Notes under the pieces: model-generated
What the model was told of the DNA's origin: nothing
The model's input: only the letters and a program-made list of their open reading frames with translations
The model's database searches: none
Assembly (NCBI GenBank): GCA_001664005.1
Contig: CP016093.1
Coordinates: 1,805,001 to 1,869,000 of the forward strand
Reading direction: 5' to 3'
DNA from: Rhizobiales bacterium NRL2
Lineage (GTDB): Bacteria > Pseudomonadota > Alphaproteobacteria > Minwuiales > Minwuiaceae
Length of the DNA stretch: 64,000 bases
Translations under genes and position numbers: made by a program
In this document: piece by piece, positions 16,145 to 25,861 of the stretch
How positions within the stretch are numbered: position 1 is the first letter of the stretch
How the letters are laid out: every line of letters begins with the position of its first letter

Positions 16145-17238
16145 GCAGATGCAGGGACGTGCTTGTCCTCTACGACGACCGCATGCTTGCCCACAAGCCG
16201 CAGCTCCACGATCCCTTCCTTCCGGGCCGGCTGGAGAAGCGGGTGCGCGAGATCCTGGCCGGGCTCGACATGAAATGGAGCTATCCGGAGCATCCCGGTC
16301 GGCTGACCGTCATTCGCGACCTGCTCCAGGCGGAACCGATCGAGGGGCTGCGGTTCGCCGACGGCGCCGTGGCGACGCGTGAGCAGATCGGCCGCGTCCA
16401 CACCGCCGGCTATCTCGACCACATCTTCGCCATGCGCGGCGGCAGCGCCTGGCTCGACGTCGACACGACCGCCGTCTCCCGGGGCAGCGTGGAGGCGGCG
16501 GAAGTTGCGGCCGGCACGGCGGTCGCGGCGGTCGAAGCCGTCGTTTCGGGCCAGGCCGAGAACGCCTTCGCGCTCATCCGGCCGCCGGGCCATCACGCCG
16601 AACCGGGCCGCGCACGCGGTTTCTGCCTCTTCAACAACATCGCGATCGCGGCGGCCCATGCGCGGGCGCAACTGGGTTGTTCGCGCGTCATGATCGTCGA
16701 TTGGGATGCCCACCACGGCAACGGGACCCAGGACATCTTCTGGGCCGATCCGGACGTGCTGTTCTTCGATATCCACCGCGCTGCGCCGTACTATCCGGGA
16801 TCGGGCCTGCTGGAAGATGTCGGAGCCGGCCTGGGTGAAGGAACGACGGTCAACGTGCCGATGCCCGACGGCGCCGGCGACGTCGCTTATGTCAAGGCGT
16901 TCCGCGAGATCCTCGTGCCGGCCGCGGACTGGTTCAAGCCGGACCTGCTGCTGGTTTCCGCCGGAATCGACCCGCACCGTTTGGACCTGGCGCTCAATCT
17001 CGGCTACGAGGGGTTTGCCGCCATGACCGGGATCCTGCAAGAGGTGGCCGACCGTCATTGCGGCGGTCGCCTCGCGATGGTTCTGGAGGGCGGCTATCAC
17101 CTGGAAGCGCTCGCGCGCGGCGTCCACACGGTCCTCAAGGTGATGGCCGGGGCCAGTCCCGACGAGGTCAGCGAATGCGGCGTGGCCGAGGCCGTGGCCG
17201 CCGCCGCGTTCCACCGCGACGCCTTCACCGAGAACTGA
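16141..17238 (+). CDS. Histone deacetylase superfamily amidohydrolase
   Basis: A 365-residue zinc enzyme of the HDAC/AcuC/acetylpolyamine-amidohydrolase family. The active site is complete: IRPPGHHAEPGRARGFCLFN with the paired histidines, VDWDAHHGNGTQDIF with zinc ligands, and SAGIDPHRLD and LEGGYH near the C-terminus. It removes acetyl groups from lysine, polyamines or related amines. It is coupled to the upstream GNAT gene by a 4 bp overlap. Confidence 0.9.
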   Translation: MSRCRDVLVLYDDRMLAHKPQLHDPFLPGRLEKRVREILAGLDMKWSYPEHPGRLTVIRDLLQAEPIEGLRFADGAVATREQIGRVHTAGYLDHIFAMRGGSAWLDVDTTAVSRGSVEAAEVAAGTAVAAVEAVVSGQAENAFALIRPPGHHAEPGRARGFCLFNNIAIAAAHARAQLGCSRVMIVDWDAHHGNGTQDIFWADPDVLFFDIHRAAPYYPGSGLLEDVGAGLGEGTTVNVPMPDGAGDVAYVKAFREILVPAADWFKPDLLLVSAGIDPHRLDLALNLGYEGFAAMTGILQEVADRHCGGRLAMVLEGGYHLEALARGVHTVLKVMAGASPDEVSECGVAEAVAAAAFHRDAFTEN

Positions 17239-17256
17239 AGCGCCGTCGTTGCCGCG

Positions 17257-17343
17257 GAATGCGCGACCGCAGGCGAAGTCGCATGCCCCATGCGTCAGGC
17301 GATGTGGCGCTCGCCCGTGACTTGGTGTTTAAGTCGGGCCAGC
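17257..17343 (+). promoter_or_regulatory. Intergenic element copy B, upstream of the thiolase gene
   Basis: The second copy of the element described at 15434, shorter by an internal gap of about 20 bases. It lies between the deacetylase stop and the thiolase ribosome site. The most conserved block runs from CGCATGCCC through GATGTGGCG to TTGGTGTTTAAGTCGGGC. Function not known; a shared regulator of both transcription units would explain it. Confidence 0.45.
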
Positions 17344-17373
17344 AGACAGATGGAGCGGACAAGGAGAGAGACT

Positions 17374-18546
17374 ATGGCTACCGCCTATATCGTAGACGCC
17401 GTTCGCACCGCCGGCGGCCGCCGCGGCGGCCGGCTGGCCGGCTGGCATCCCGCCGACATGGGCGGCGCCGTGCTTGACGCGCTGGTCGACCGCACCGGCA
17501 TCGACCCGGCCGCGGTCGAGGACGTGATCATGGGCTGCGTCGGCCAGGCCGGCGAGCAGAGCTTCCACATCGGACGCAACTGCGTGCTGGCCTCCAAGCT
17601 GCCCGAGAGCGTGCCGGCGGTCTCGATCGACCGCCAGTGCGGCTCCTCGCAGCAGTCGCTGCACTTCGCCGCCCAGGCGGTGATGTCGGGGACCATGGAC
17701 GTGGTCATCGCCGCGGGCGTCGAGAGCATGACCCGCGTGCCGATGGGCAGCCCGACGAAGCTGGCCATGGAAGCCGGTCTCGGCGGGCCGAAGAGCCCGA
17801 AGATGGAAGAGCGTTATCCGGGCATCAACTTCAGCCAGTTCATGGGCGCGGAGATGATGGCCGAGAAGTACCAGTTCACCCGCGAACAGCTCGACACCTT
17901 CGCGCTGGAGAGCCACAGGCGCGCCATGCGGGCCACCGATGCGGGCGACTTCCGCAACGAGATCGTGCCGCTGGAGATCGAGACCGAGGATGGCCGGGAG
18001 ATCCACGACAGGGACGAGGGCATCCGCTACGACGCGTCGATGGAATCGATCGGCTCGGTCAAGCTGCTGAAGGAGGGCGGGCGCATCACCGCCGCCAACG
18101 CCAGCCAGATCTGCGACGGCTCCTCGGGTGCGCTGATCGTCTCGGAGGAGGCGCTGAAGCGCCATAACCTGACGCCGATCGCGCGCATCCACAACCTGAC
18201 GGTCACCGGCGGCGATCCGGTCATCATGCTCGAAGAGCCGATCGGCGCGACGAAGCGCGCGCTGGAGCGGGCCGGCATGAAGATCGAGGACATCGATCTC
18301 TACGAGGTCAACGAGGCCTTCGCGCCGGTGCCCCTGGCCTGGATGAAGGTGATCGGCGCGGACCACGAGAAGCTGAACGTCAATGGCGGCGCCATCGCGC
18401 TGGGCCATCCGCTGGGCGCTTCCGGCACCAAGCTGATGGCGACGCTGCTCAACGCCATGAAGGGCCGCAAGGCGAAATACGGCCTGCAGACCATGTGCGA
18501 AGGCGGCGGCCTGGCGAACGTCACCATCGTCGAATCGCTGCAGTAG
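17374..18546 (+). CDS. Acetyl-CoA C-acyltransferase (thiolase)
   Basis: A 390-residue thiolase of the degradative FadA/PcaF type. The nucleophilic cysteine is in IDRQCGSSQQSLH (about residue 88); the NEAF motif is EVNEAFAPV; the second active-site histidine is in GGAIALGHPLGASG; the last cysteine is in MCEGGGLAN. It joins or cleaves beta-ketoacyl-CoA with CoA. The start at 17374 follows AAGGAGAGAG; the longer frame runs through intergenic element B. A strong terminator follows. Confidence 0.93.
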   Translation: MATAYIVDAVRTAGGRRGGRLAGWHPADMGGAVLDALVDRTGIDPAAVEDVIMGCVGQAGEQSFHIGRNCVLASKLPESVPAVSIDRQCGSSQQSLHFAAQAVMSGTMDVVIAAGVESMTRVPMGSPTKLAMEAGLGGPKSPKMEERYPGINFSQFMGAEMMAEKYQFTREQLDTFALESHRRAMRATDAGDFRNEIVPLEIETEDGREIHDRDEGIRYDASMESIGSVKLLKEGGRITAANASQICDGSSGALIVSEEALKRHNLTPIARIHNLTVTGGDPVIMLEEPIGATKRALERAGMKIEDIDLYEVNEAFAPVPLAWMKVIGADHEKLNVNGGAIALGHPLGASGTKLMATLLNAMKGRKAKYGLQTMCEGGGLANVTIVESLQ

Positions 18547-18573
18547 TCAGCAGTCCCCTTTGCGGGGGTCGGG

Positions 18574-18607
18574 GAAGGGCGGAGCCGTGAGGCTCTGCCC
18601 TTTTTTC
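18574..18607 (+). terminator. Rho-independent terminator after the thiolase gene
   Basis: A stem of about ten pairs (GGGCGGAGCC against GGCTCTGCCC, one G-T pair) closes a GTGA loop and is followed directly by six T residues. It lies 28 bp after the thiolase stop on the + strand. Confidence 0.85.
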
Positions 18608-18625
18608 GTAGGAGGTTCTCCGCTC

Positions 18626-19567
18626 TCAGCGGCCCCAGCGCGCTGCCTGTCCCCGGCCGTCGATATGGACGAACGGGCCATGCACGGCATTGGCGCGGTA
18701 GGCGCCGAGTCCGCCCCGGGGCAGTTCCGGCCGGTCGGAAAAGGCGCCGGCGGAGAAGTCGAAGAGCCAGTTGGCGTCCTGCTTCGTCACCCGTCCGTCG
18801 CCGGAGAGATCGTCCATCATGCCGTCCGTCGGATCGTGATCGATGTAGACGTCGGCGGCGTCGCCGTACATGTGGCGCGAGCGTTTGGCGCCGTTGATGG
18901 CCGTGTTGTAGAACGGCGTGCGGAAGCCCGACATGACGAACAGCGTTTCCGCCTCCGTTCTCCGGGTTTCATGCAAGCTGGCCAGCACCGTCTCCAGACG
19001 CGTGATCAGGTCCGGCGTCAGCAGCACGTATTTCGGCCAGTGGTCGGGCTGCTGCTTGCAGAGAAACTGTCCGATGGTGAAGTGCGGCGAGACCGGCATG
19101 TCCATGTCGCCAGGCCCGTGGAGCGCGATGAAGCCTTCCGGCCTGTTGGCCGGGAAACTGCCGATCCGGTAGCCGTTCAGCCGCCCCTTGCGAACCCTGT
19201 CTGCCGGCTCCAGGACGAAAAGCGTGATCTCGTGGGCCGTCCGGCCGTTCGGCTGCTCGATGACCACGGAGGCGACGCCGGCCTTCTGAGGTGCCATCCA
19301 CCCGGTCACCCGGCCCTCCCGGGGAACGAAATGGCCGTCTATGCGCATGGCGAAGCCGGGCGGGAGGTGAAAGGACACTTCGTCGCCGGGCATCGTCGTC
19401 GCGAACCAGAGTTCGTGGGGCGGAATTTCGCCCTGAACCCGGACGGCCGTCCCGTCTTCGCCTTGCTTCCCGGATGACAGGAAGGGTGGCTGTTTCTGTG
19501 CGACTGCCGCTATGCCGCCCGCCAGAAGCAACACGGCCATTGTTGTTGTTATCAGCCTGAATTTCAT
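18626..19567 (-). CDS. Secreted M15A-type peptidase (D-Ala-D-Ala carboxypeptidase-like)
   Basis: A 313-residue exported protein. After the signal peptide (TTTMAVLLLAGGIAA) comes an uncharacterised N-terminal region of about 130 residues. A peptidase M15A domain follows with MSGFRTPFYN, SRHMYGDAADVYID (zinc His and Asp) and GPFVHIDGRG (final His). Related domains cleave D-Ala peptide bonds in peptidoglycan. It lies 3 bp downstream of an L,D-transpeptidase gene, so the two form a cell-wall remodelling operon. Confidence 0.85.
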   Translation of the reverse strand: MKFRLITTTMAVLLLAGGIAAVAQKQPPFLSSGKQGEDGTAVRVQGEIPPHELWFATTMPGDEVSFHLPPGFAMRIDGHFVPREGRVTGWMAPQKAGVASVVIEQPNGRTAHEITLFVLEPADRVRKGRLNGYRIGSFPANRPEGFIALHGPGDMDMPVSPHFTIGQFLCKQQPDHWPKYVLLTPDLITRLETVLASLHETRRTEAETLFVMSGFRTPFYNTAINGAKRSRHMYGDAADVYIDHDPTDGMMDDLSGDGRVTKQDANWLFDFSAGAFSDRPELPRGGLGAYRANAVHGPFVHIDGRGQAARWGR

Positions 19568-19570
19568 GCG

Positions 19571-21370
19571 TTATCCGTTGTTCTGGAAGTCTCCGGGGGC
19601 TTCGGAGATATTGCGGGAATGGGGATCGTGGAGTGGCGCCATGCGCGTCGCCGCCCGGATTCCGTCCTGCCGGTCATAGATGTCGCGCCAGAAATGGGCC
19701 CGGCCCTGGTCGTCCACGGTCACGGTGATGTAGGTGATGTGCACCGGAACGGGCTCCTTGACCGGCATCCAGTCGTTCTCCCGGCTGGCCAGGTTCTCCT
19801 CGATCTCCTCATCGGAGAGCTGGGGGTCGATGCCGGCGATCCAGCGCGCCATGGCGACCGGCCGCTGCAGCCGCACGCAGCCCGAGCTGAAGGCGCGCTG
19901 CGCCTCCTCGAACAGGTGCTTGTCGGGCGTGTCGTGCATGTAGACCGAGTACTGGTTGGGAAAGATGATCTTCAGCCGGCCGAGGGCGTTGGCGTCGCCC
20001 GGTCCCTGGACGATCTTGTAGCGCTCGGCGGATTCCGGATCGTGCCAGTTCACGTTGTAGGGGCTGACCTGATCACCTGTTTCGCGGTCGAAGACCTTGT
20101 AGTTGCCGCGTCGGGCATAGCCCGGATCGCGCTGCAGATTGGGCAGCTTGTCCTTGCGGGCGATGCTCACGGGCACGTTCCATTCGGGATTGGTCACGAC
20201 ATATTCGACCTGGTCGCTGAACAGCGGCGTCCGGCGGTCCGGCCGCCCGACGATCGTCTTCATGCTTATTTCGCGGCGGCCGTCGTTCCACCCCTCGGCA
20301 GTGAAGGAGGGCACATTCACCCAGACGTGACGGCGGCCCATGTCGCCCTGCAGCCGCCAGCGGTGCATGGCGTCGGCAATGCGGTCGAGCTTGGATTCGA
20401 CGCTTTCGTTCAGCGCCTCGAGCGTGTTCGGGCCCACCACGCCGTCCGGCTTCAGTCCGTGGCGGCGCTGGAACTCCTTCAGATCCGCCGCAAGTTGCCA
20501 GTCCAGCCGGTCCAGACGGCTCCCGGGCGTTTGGCCAACGGTATGGAAGCCTTCGGCCGCCAGACGTTCGCGCAGGGCCGGGATGCGCGGGTCGCGCTGG
20601 CCCCGGTAGACGAGTTCGCCCTGCGGGATGGCAGGCCAGCCGCCGTCCGCGGCGATTTCACGGTAGTGTTTCATCGCCTCTTTCAGCCGGTCGTACTGAC
20701 TGTGCCCGGGGTCGATCTTGCCCAGGGCCGCATCGACGTCGCCGGCGCCTGCGCTGAGGATGAGTTCGGTCAGCAGGGCGCGGTTGGGTCCATGCCGGCG
20801 CGGCCGGACCGCCTCGCCCTCGTCGCTCAGGCCGCCGCTGACCAGCGAGGCCAGCCGCACGAATGCGGTGGTCAGTTCGACGTCGGCTTCTGCGGCCCGT
20901 TCCGGTTCGTCGCCGAAACGCGCGCGGATCATTCCGTCCAGCGCCTGCAGGGTGACTGCCTCCACGACCAGACCGCGATCGAAATTGCTGGCGACGGCGT
21001 CGTAGAAGTCGAAGGCGCCCTCGCGTGTCCAGATCGGTTCGAAGACATGCCGCGCATAGGCCTGACGAATGGCGATCATCGCACCATGGCCGACCTCGCC
21101 CTCCAGACGCGCTTCGACGCCTTCGGCAGTGACAAGATCCTCGATCAGTCTGCGGATCGGCTCGGAGGGCGGGGCGCCGAGCATCTTGTCTTCGACGGCC
21201 GGCGCGGCGGCGATCTCCATGCCGGGTGGCGGCTGGTGCTGGCCCTGTGCCTGGCCGGCGGCAAGCGTCGCTGCCGCCAGGACGAGCAGGCCGGCGGAGG
21301 CCAATGGCAGGGGCGTCATGCGCCCTCCGTCGCGCGGGGCGACTGTGTCGGATATCCGGTTCTTGTACAT
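19571..21370 (-). CDS. L,D-transpeptidase, YcbB/LdtD-like
   Basis: A 599-residue periplasmic enzyme with a signal sequence (LPLASAGLLVLAAATLAAG). A helical scaffold region follows, then a peptidoglycan-binding domain (LKEFQRRHGLKPDGVVGPNTLEAL trimmed core at about residues 270-320). The C-terminal YkuD-type catalytic domain ends in SVYMHDTP and FSSGCVRLQ, where the cysteine is the nucleophile. It makes 3-3 cross-links in peptidoglycan. GTG 21376 is two codons upstream of the ATG chosen here; neither has a clear ribosome site. Operon with the M15A peptidase. Confidence 0.88.
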   Translation of the reverse strand: MYKNRISDTVAPRDGGRMTPLPLASAGLLVLAAATLAAGQAQGQHQPPPGMEIAAAPAVEDKMLGAPPSEPIRRLIEDLVTAEGVEARLEGEVGHGAMIAIRQAYARHVFEPIWTREGAFDFYDAVASNFDRGLVVEAVTLQALDGMIRARFGDEPERAAEADVELTTAFVRLASLVSGGLSDEGEAVRPRRHGPNRALLTELILSAGAGDVDAALGKIDPGHSQYDRLKEAMKHYREIAADGGWPAIPQGELVYRGQRDPRIPALRERLAAEGFHTVGQTPGSRLDRLDWQLAADLKEFQRRHGLKPDGVVGPNTLEALNESVESKLDRIADAMHRWRLQGDMGRRHVWVNVPSFTAEGWNDGRREISMKTIVGRPDRRTPLFSDQVEYVVTNPEWNVPVSIARKDKLPNLQRDPGYARRGNYKVFDRETGDQVSPYNVNWHDPESAERYKIVQGPGDANALGRLKIIFPNQYSVYMHDTPDKHLFEEAQRAFSSGCVRLQRPVAMARWIAGIDPQLSDEEIEENLASRENDWMPVKEPVPVHITYITVTVDDQGRAHFWRDIYDRQDGIRAATRMAPLHDPHSRNISEAPGDFQNNG

Positions 21371-21426
21371 GGTCACTCGTTTTGTTTTTGTTGGTGACGT
21401 TGTTCCTCACGTGGGGGCGGTCACCG

Positions 21427-21486
21427 GCCGCGCCAATTGACGATCTGTCGCGCCGATTGACGGTCTGGAAGGCGCTGGTGTAACTG
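21427..21486 (+). promoter_or_regulatory. Putative tRNA promoter with duplicated -35 region
   Basis: Two nearly identical 20 bp units (CGCGCCRATTGACGRTCTG) lie head to tail at about 21429-21467, each containing TTGACG. The second TTGACG (21457) is 18 bp from a weak -10-like TAACTG (21481), placing a start about 15 bp before the tRNA. Promoter assignment is an inference. Confidence 0.4.
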
Positions 21487-21508
21487 AACCGCTCGCACGT
21501 TCCCCAAC

Positions 21509-21585
21509 GGGCCTGTAGCTCAACTGGTTAGAGCCGGCCGCTCATAACGGTCTGGTTGCAGGTTCGAGTCCTGCCGGGCCCACCA
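21509..21585 (+). tRNA. tRNA with CAT anticodon, probably tRNA-Ile(CAU)
   Basis: A complete 77-base cloverleaf: acceptor GGGCCTG pairs with CGGGCCC, D-arm with TAGCTC, anticodon loop CTCATAA (anticodon CAT at 21543-21545), T-arm GGTTCGAGTC and an encoded CCA end. The anticodon stem lacks the three G-C pairs of an initiator tRNA. The GGGCC acceptor start with a CTCATAA loop is characteristic of the lysidine-modified isoleucine tRNA, though elongator Met is not formally excluded. Its 3' end is the left boundary of the island. Confidence 0.9.
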
Positions 21586-21782
21586 TTTCTTCTCACACAC
21601 CCGCGCGTCCAGACTGCATGGGTGCGTGGGCGCGGCAATTCCCGGCCTTTGCGGGCTCCTTTGGCTGATCGCAAGGGCGCCAGAGACGGTTCTCCGGGGC
21701 CGCAGAGCCACTAAAAGGTCACGGGTCTCTGCGGTCCGATTTGGGCGTCCAAACCATCATTTTTGGGCATTGGGGGAAGCTC

Positions 21783-21809
<27 letters not shown>
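21580..21809. repeat. Left flanking direct repeat of the island (attL-like)
   Basis: About 230 bp, close to 90 % identical by eye to 59871-60102. It starts with CCACCATTTCTTCTCACAC, whose first six bases are the tRNA 3' end, and ends within the last codons of the serine recombinase. The best-conserved inner block includes CACTAAAAGGTCACGGGTCT and GGGCGTCCAAACCATCAT. Confidence 0.85.
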
Positions 21810-23580
<1,771 letters not shown>

Positions 23581-23588
<8 letters not shown>

Positions 23589-24252
23589 CGCCGTGGTCCT
23601 CGCGCGCCATGGTGATGTCGGTCTGCCGACCGCCCTGTTGCCGGTTCTGACCATGCCTGCTCGGACCTGCGCCTGCTTTCGTCGCATTCAGACCGAAGAA
23701 GCGCGGGCCGGACCAGTGGGCGCCAGTGATCGTGCGGGCGATGGATGTCAGCGAAGTGAATTGCTGGCCCTCGTAGATAAAGCCGCCCTCGACCACCTCG
23801 ACGACATGGCTGCGGCCCTGCCACTGCCGGATCAACCGGCTGCCGGGACGGAGGCGACGACGGCCAGAAGCTGCGCCCGCAGCGACCGGTGGAGCGTCAT
23901 TCACTACTTCCTCGCCGCTCCCGTTCGACCGCGCCAGTGCATCGAGGCGGCGGCGGGTCGCTGCCGTCAGCCCGCCTGACGCTTCGGCCTGCAGCAGCCA
24001 CGCAGCGTTGCATTCCAGCAGACGGCGGCTCAGTCCCTTTGGCGGCGGACGACGCCAGTGCCGCTGCCAGAGCACGGCAAGGTCATCGCGGGACAGGGCC
24101 CGGACGCAGGTCTCAACGTTGTCTGCAGACGACGGGGTGGATGGTGACGGCGTTGATCTCCTGCTCTGATCGCTTCGGCTCGATCTTGCGATCGTGTCGC
24201 GGGCGGCGACGTTGCCGTCGCCGCCCGCGCGGATGGTGTTGTCCCTTCGCAT
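23581..24252 (-). CDS. DUF2924 domain protein, recombinase-associated
   Basis: A 223-residue protein. The DUF2924 core includes LAVLWQRHWRRPPPKGLSRR, then RRLRPGSRLIRQWQGRSHVV and ARTITGAHWSGPRFFGL. DUF2924 genes regularly sit between a DUF3489 gene and a serine recombinase in Alphaproteobacteria, as here; they are thought to help the recombinase bind or choose direction, which is unproven. The start at 24252 is chosen for the MRRDNTIRAG N-terminus. The stop overlaps the recombinase start region. Confidence 0.85.
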
Positions 24253-24265
24253 GATCGGAGTGCCG

Positions 24266-24805
24266 TCAGTAGGCCATCGCGTCCGCGTTGGCCGGCAGCG
24301 TAGCCCGGTAGACACTGACGCCGTTGCCTTCCTTGGTGCGGCTCACCTCGATGCCGCGCTTCCGGAATCCGGTCAGCACTGCCCGGACACTGTGCGGCTG
24401 CCAGCCGGTGAACTGCACCATCTCGTCGATATCGGCGCCTTCGTCGCGCTGCAGCAGATCGAGGAGCTGTGCCTGCCGCGTGCCGGACCGGAAAAGCGGC
24501 TTAGCCGCGTCGTGGTTGTCACCTGCATTCGGGTCCGCGGTCGCCGCCTGCGGTGCCGCGTTCTCGTCGTCCCGGTCGCCGGCCTCAGTTGCGGCCGTTC
24601 CCACCGCTGCACGGCCGGCCTCGGTGAGGATCCAGACGTCATCCGCCGAGTGCTCGGCCAGGCCGCGGCGCTCCAGGGCCTGCAGCGTGGCAGTGAGCGC
24701 GCCGCCCTTCAGCGGCATGTCTTGCGGGAGCGGCAGCACCGAGCCGTCGGCACGTTCCGCCGCATTGGCGAGGATGGCGGTCTGCTTGTCATTGAGCTTC
24801 GTCAA
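24266..24805 (-). CDS. DUF3489 domain protein, recombinase-associated
   Basis: A 179-residue protein. It opens with a winged-helix-like region (KLNDKQTAILANAAERADGS ... ALERRGLAE) and ends with the DUF3489 core RQAQLLDLLQRDEGADIDEM, TGWQPHSVRAVLTGFRKRG. The TTG at 24805 with GGGAGA upstream gives the usual N-terminus. It is the first gene of the DUF3489-DUF2924-recombinase unit, probably a DNA-binding accessory factor (inference). Confidence 0.82.
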   Translation of the reverse strand: MTKLNDKQTAILANAAERADGSVLPLPQDMPLKGGALTATLQALERRGLAEHSADDVWILTEAGRAAVGTAATEAGDRDDENAAPQAATADPNAGDNHDAAKPLFRSGTRQAQLLDLLQRDEGADIDEMVQFTGWQPHSVRAVLTGFRKRGIEVSRTKEGNGVSVYRATLPANADAMAY

Positions 24806-24940
24806 GGTCGGTCTCCCTGGTTTCGTTACGCGCCGGCCCGACGCCGGCGCTGTCACCAGGACAAGCCCGGACCGCGATGCGGAGGCCGGGCCGGGGCCGG
24901 CCGCGCACACCCAGGCACCGCCGATCCCGAGAGCATGCAT

Positions 24941-25500
24941 GCTTCCTTGCGGCGAAAGGTCCAGCCGAATTCGAGGGTTACGTTCAAGTTGATAACGTTA
25001 GTGAATTGGAATTGTCGCTGGCCCAAGTACCCTAGTTGTATTGGAAACACGCGCGGCACAAGACACTCGGCACGTGTGACGAGTAGATGCGCATCCGATG
25101 GTGCTCACGCTAATTTTCGATCACCAATTTCATCGACGGATCAATGGGTTAAGCCCATTCGGGATATCCAGCGCTCCGACCTCTATAAGTGTGCGACTGT
25201 TGACTGGATCGCAACGAGGGCAAAATCATATCGACAAGGCCGCAAATAATGAGGTCGTCCAGATTCTAAAGGCGATTCCTGAAGTAATTAACGAGAGTTG
25301 CGAGACTCCGTGACCTGCCCCTTTGGAGCCTCAAGGTTAGTGAGATTCCACGGTTGGTGTGGTGCGGTCACATTCTATGGGCCGTCGGAGTGTGCCTGGG
25401 TGAGAGAGGCCTGCATCATTGCAGATTGTGAATGTAAACACTCGCTAACCGTGGGCTTCGATTGATCCTGAGTCTCGCTAGAGTAGTCTTTCTTGACCGA
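24941..25500. other. Low-GC intergenic stretch with possible gene remnant
   Basis: About 560 bp between the DUF3489 gene and the toxin gene, clearly poorer in GC than the flanks. A 71-codon frame on the + strand (25098-25313) ends in a protein-like stretch (NEVVQILKAIPEVINESCE), which may be the tail of a deleted gene. I recognise no family. It also contains one copy of the repeat that recurs at 31074. Confidence 0.4.
25314..25350. repeat. Left cassette-flanking repeat
   Basis: CCTGCCC, a 7 bp insertion, then CCTCAAGGTTAGTGAGATTC. The copy at 31074-31100 reads CCTGCCC immediately followed by CCTCAAGGATAGTGAGATTC. The two lie in the same orientation on either side of the toxin-antitoxin/nucleotide-modification cassette. 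Confidence 0.55.
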
Positions 25501-25511
25501 TATATCATGAT

Positions 25512-25549
25512 CCCTATAAGGGAGCAATTGACATTGGTCCCTTATAGGG
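25512..25549. promoter_or_regulatory. Operator/promoter of the higBA-type operon
   Basis: A perfect 12 bp inverted repeat (CCCTATAAGGGA, 14 bp spacer, TCCCTTATAGGG); each arm is itself nearly palindromic. A TTGACA (-35) lies in the spacer at 25528, and a TATATG-like -10 lies 16 bp later at 25550. The overlap of a symmetric site with the promoter is what is expected for antitoxin autorepression. Confidence 0.7.
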
Positions 25550-25567
25550 TATATGGAGAGGCATGGA

Positions 25568-25861
25568 ATGCGGATCATCGCTCGTCGGACACTTCGCGAA
25601 TTTGGCGATGGGGCTCCGGATGCGAAGTCCGCGCTCGACGCTTGGTATCACGAAGCAAGAAAGGCCGATTGGAAAACGCCGAACGACGTCAAGGAACAAT
25701 ACCGCCACGCCAGCATCGTTGGAAAAAACCGTTTCGTTTTCAACATTGCGGGCAACAAGTACCGGCTCGTGGTTCGGATCGACTATAGCGCGGGCATCAT
25801 CTTCGTCAGGTTTGTCGGCACCCATGCCGACTACGATAAGATCGATGTGGAGGAGATATGA
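25568..25861 (+). CDS. higB: HigB-type mRNA interferase toxin
   Basis: A 97-residue protein of the HigB_toxin (RelE-like) family. It opens MRIIARRTLREF and ends with the family core NRFVFNIAGNKYRLVVRIDY, IIFVRFVGTHADYDKID. HigB proteins cleave mRNA on the ribosome. The ATG at 25568 is 7 bp after GGAGAGG; the ATG at 25563 is in another frame. It overlaps the next gene by 4 bp and comes first, as in classic higBA operons. A symmetric operator precedes it. Confidence 0.88.
   Translation: MRIIARRTLREFGDGAPDAKSALDAWYHEARKADWKTPNDVKEQYRHASIVGKNRFVFNIAGNKYRLVVRIDYSAGIIFVRFVGTHADYDKIDVEEI

Noticed and set aside
21520-21711. A 63-codon minus-strand frame over the tRNA
   Set aside because: It reads through the tRNA itself, a well-known false gene.
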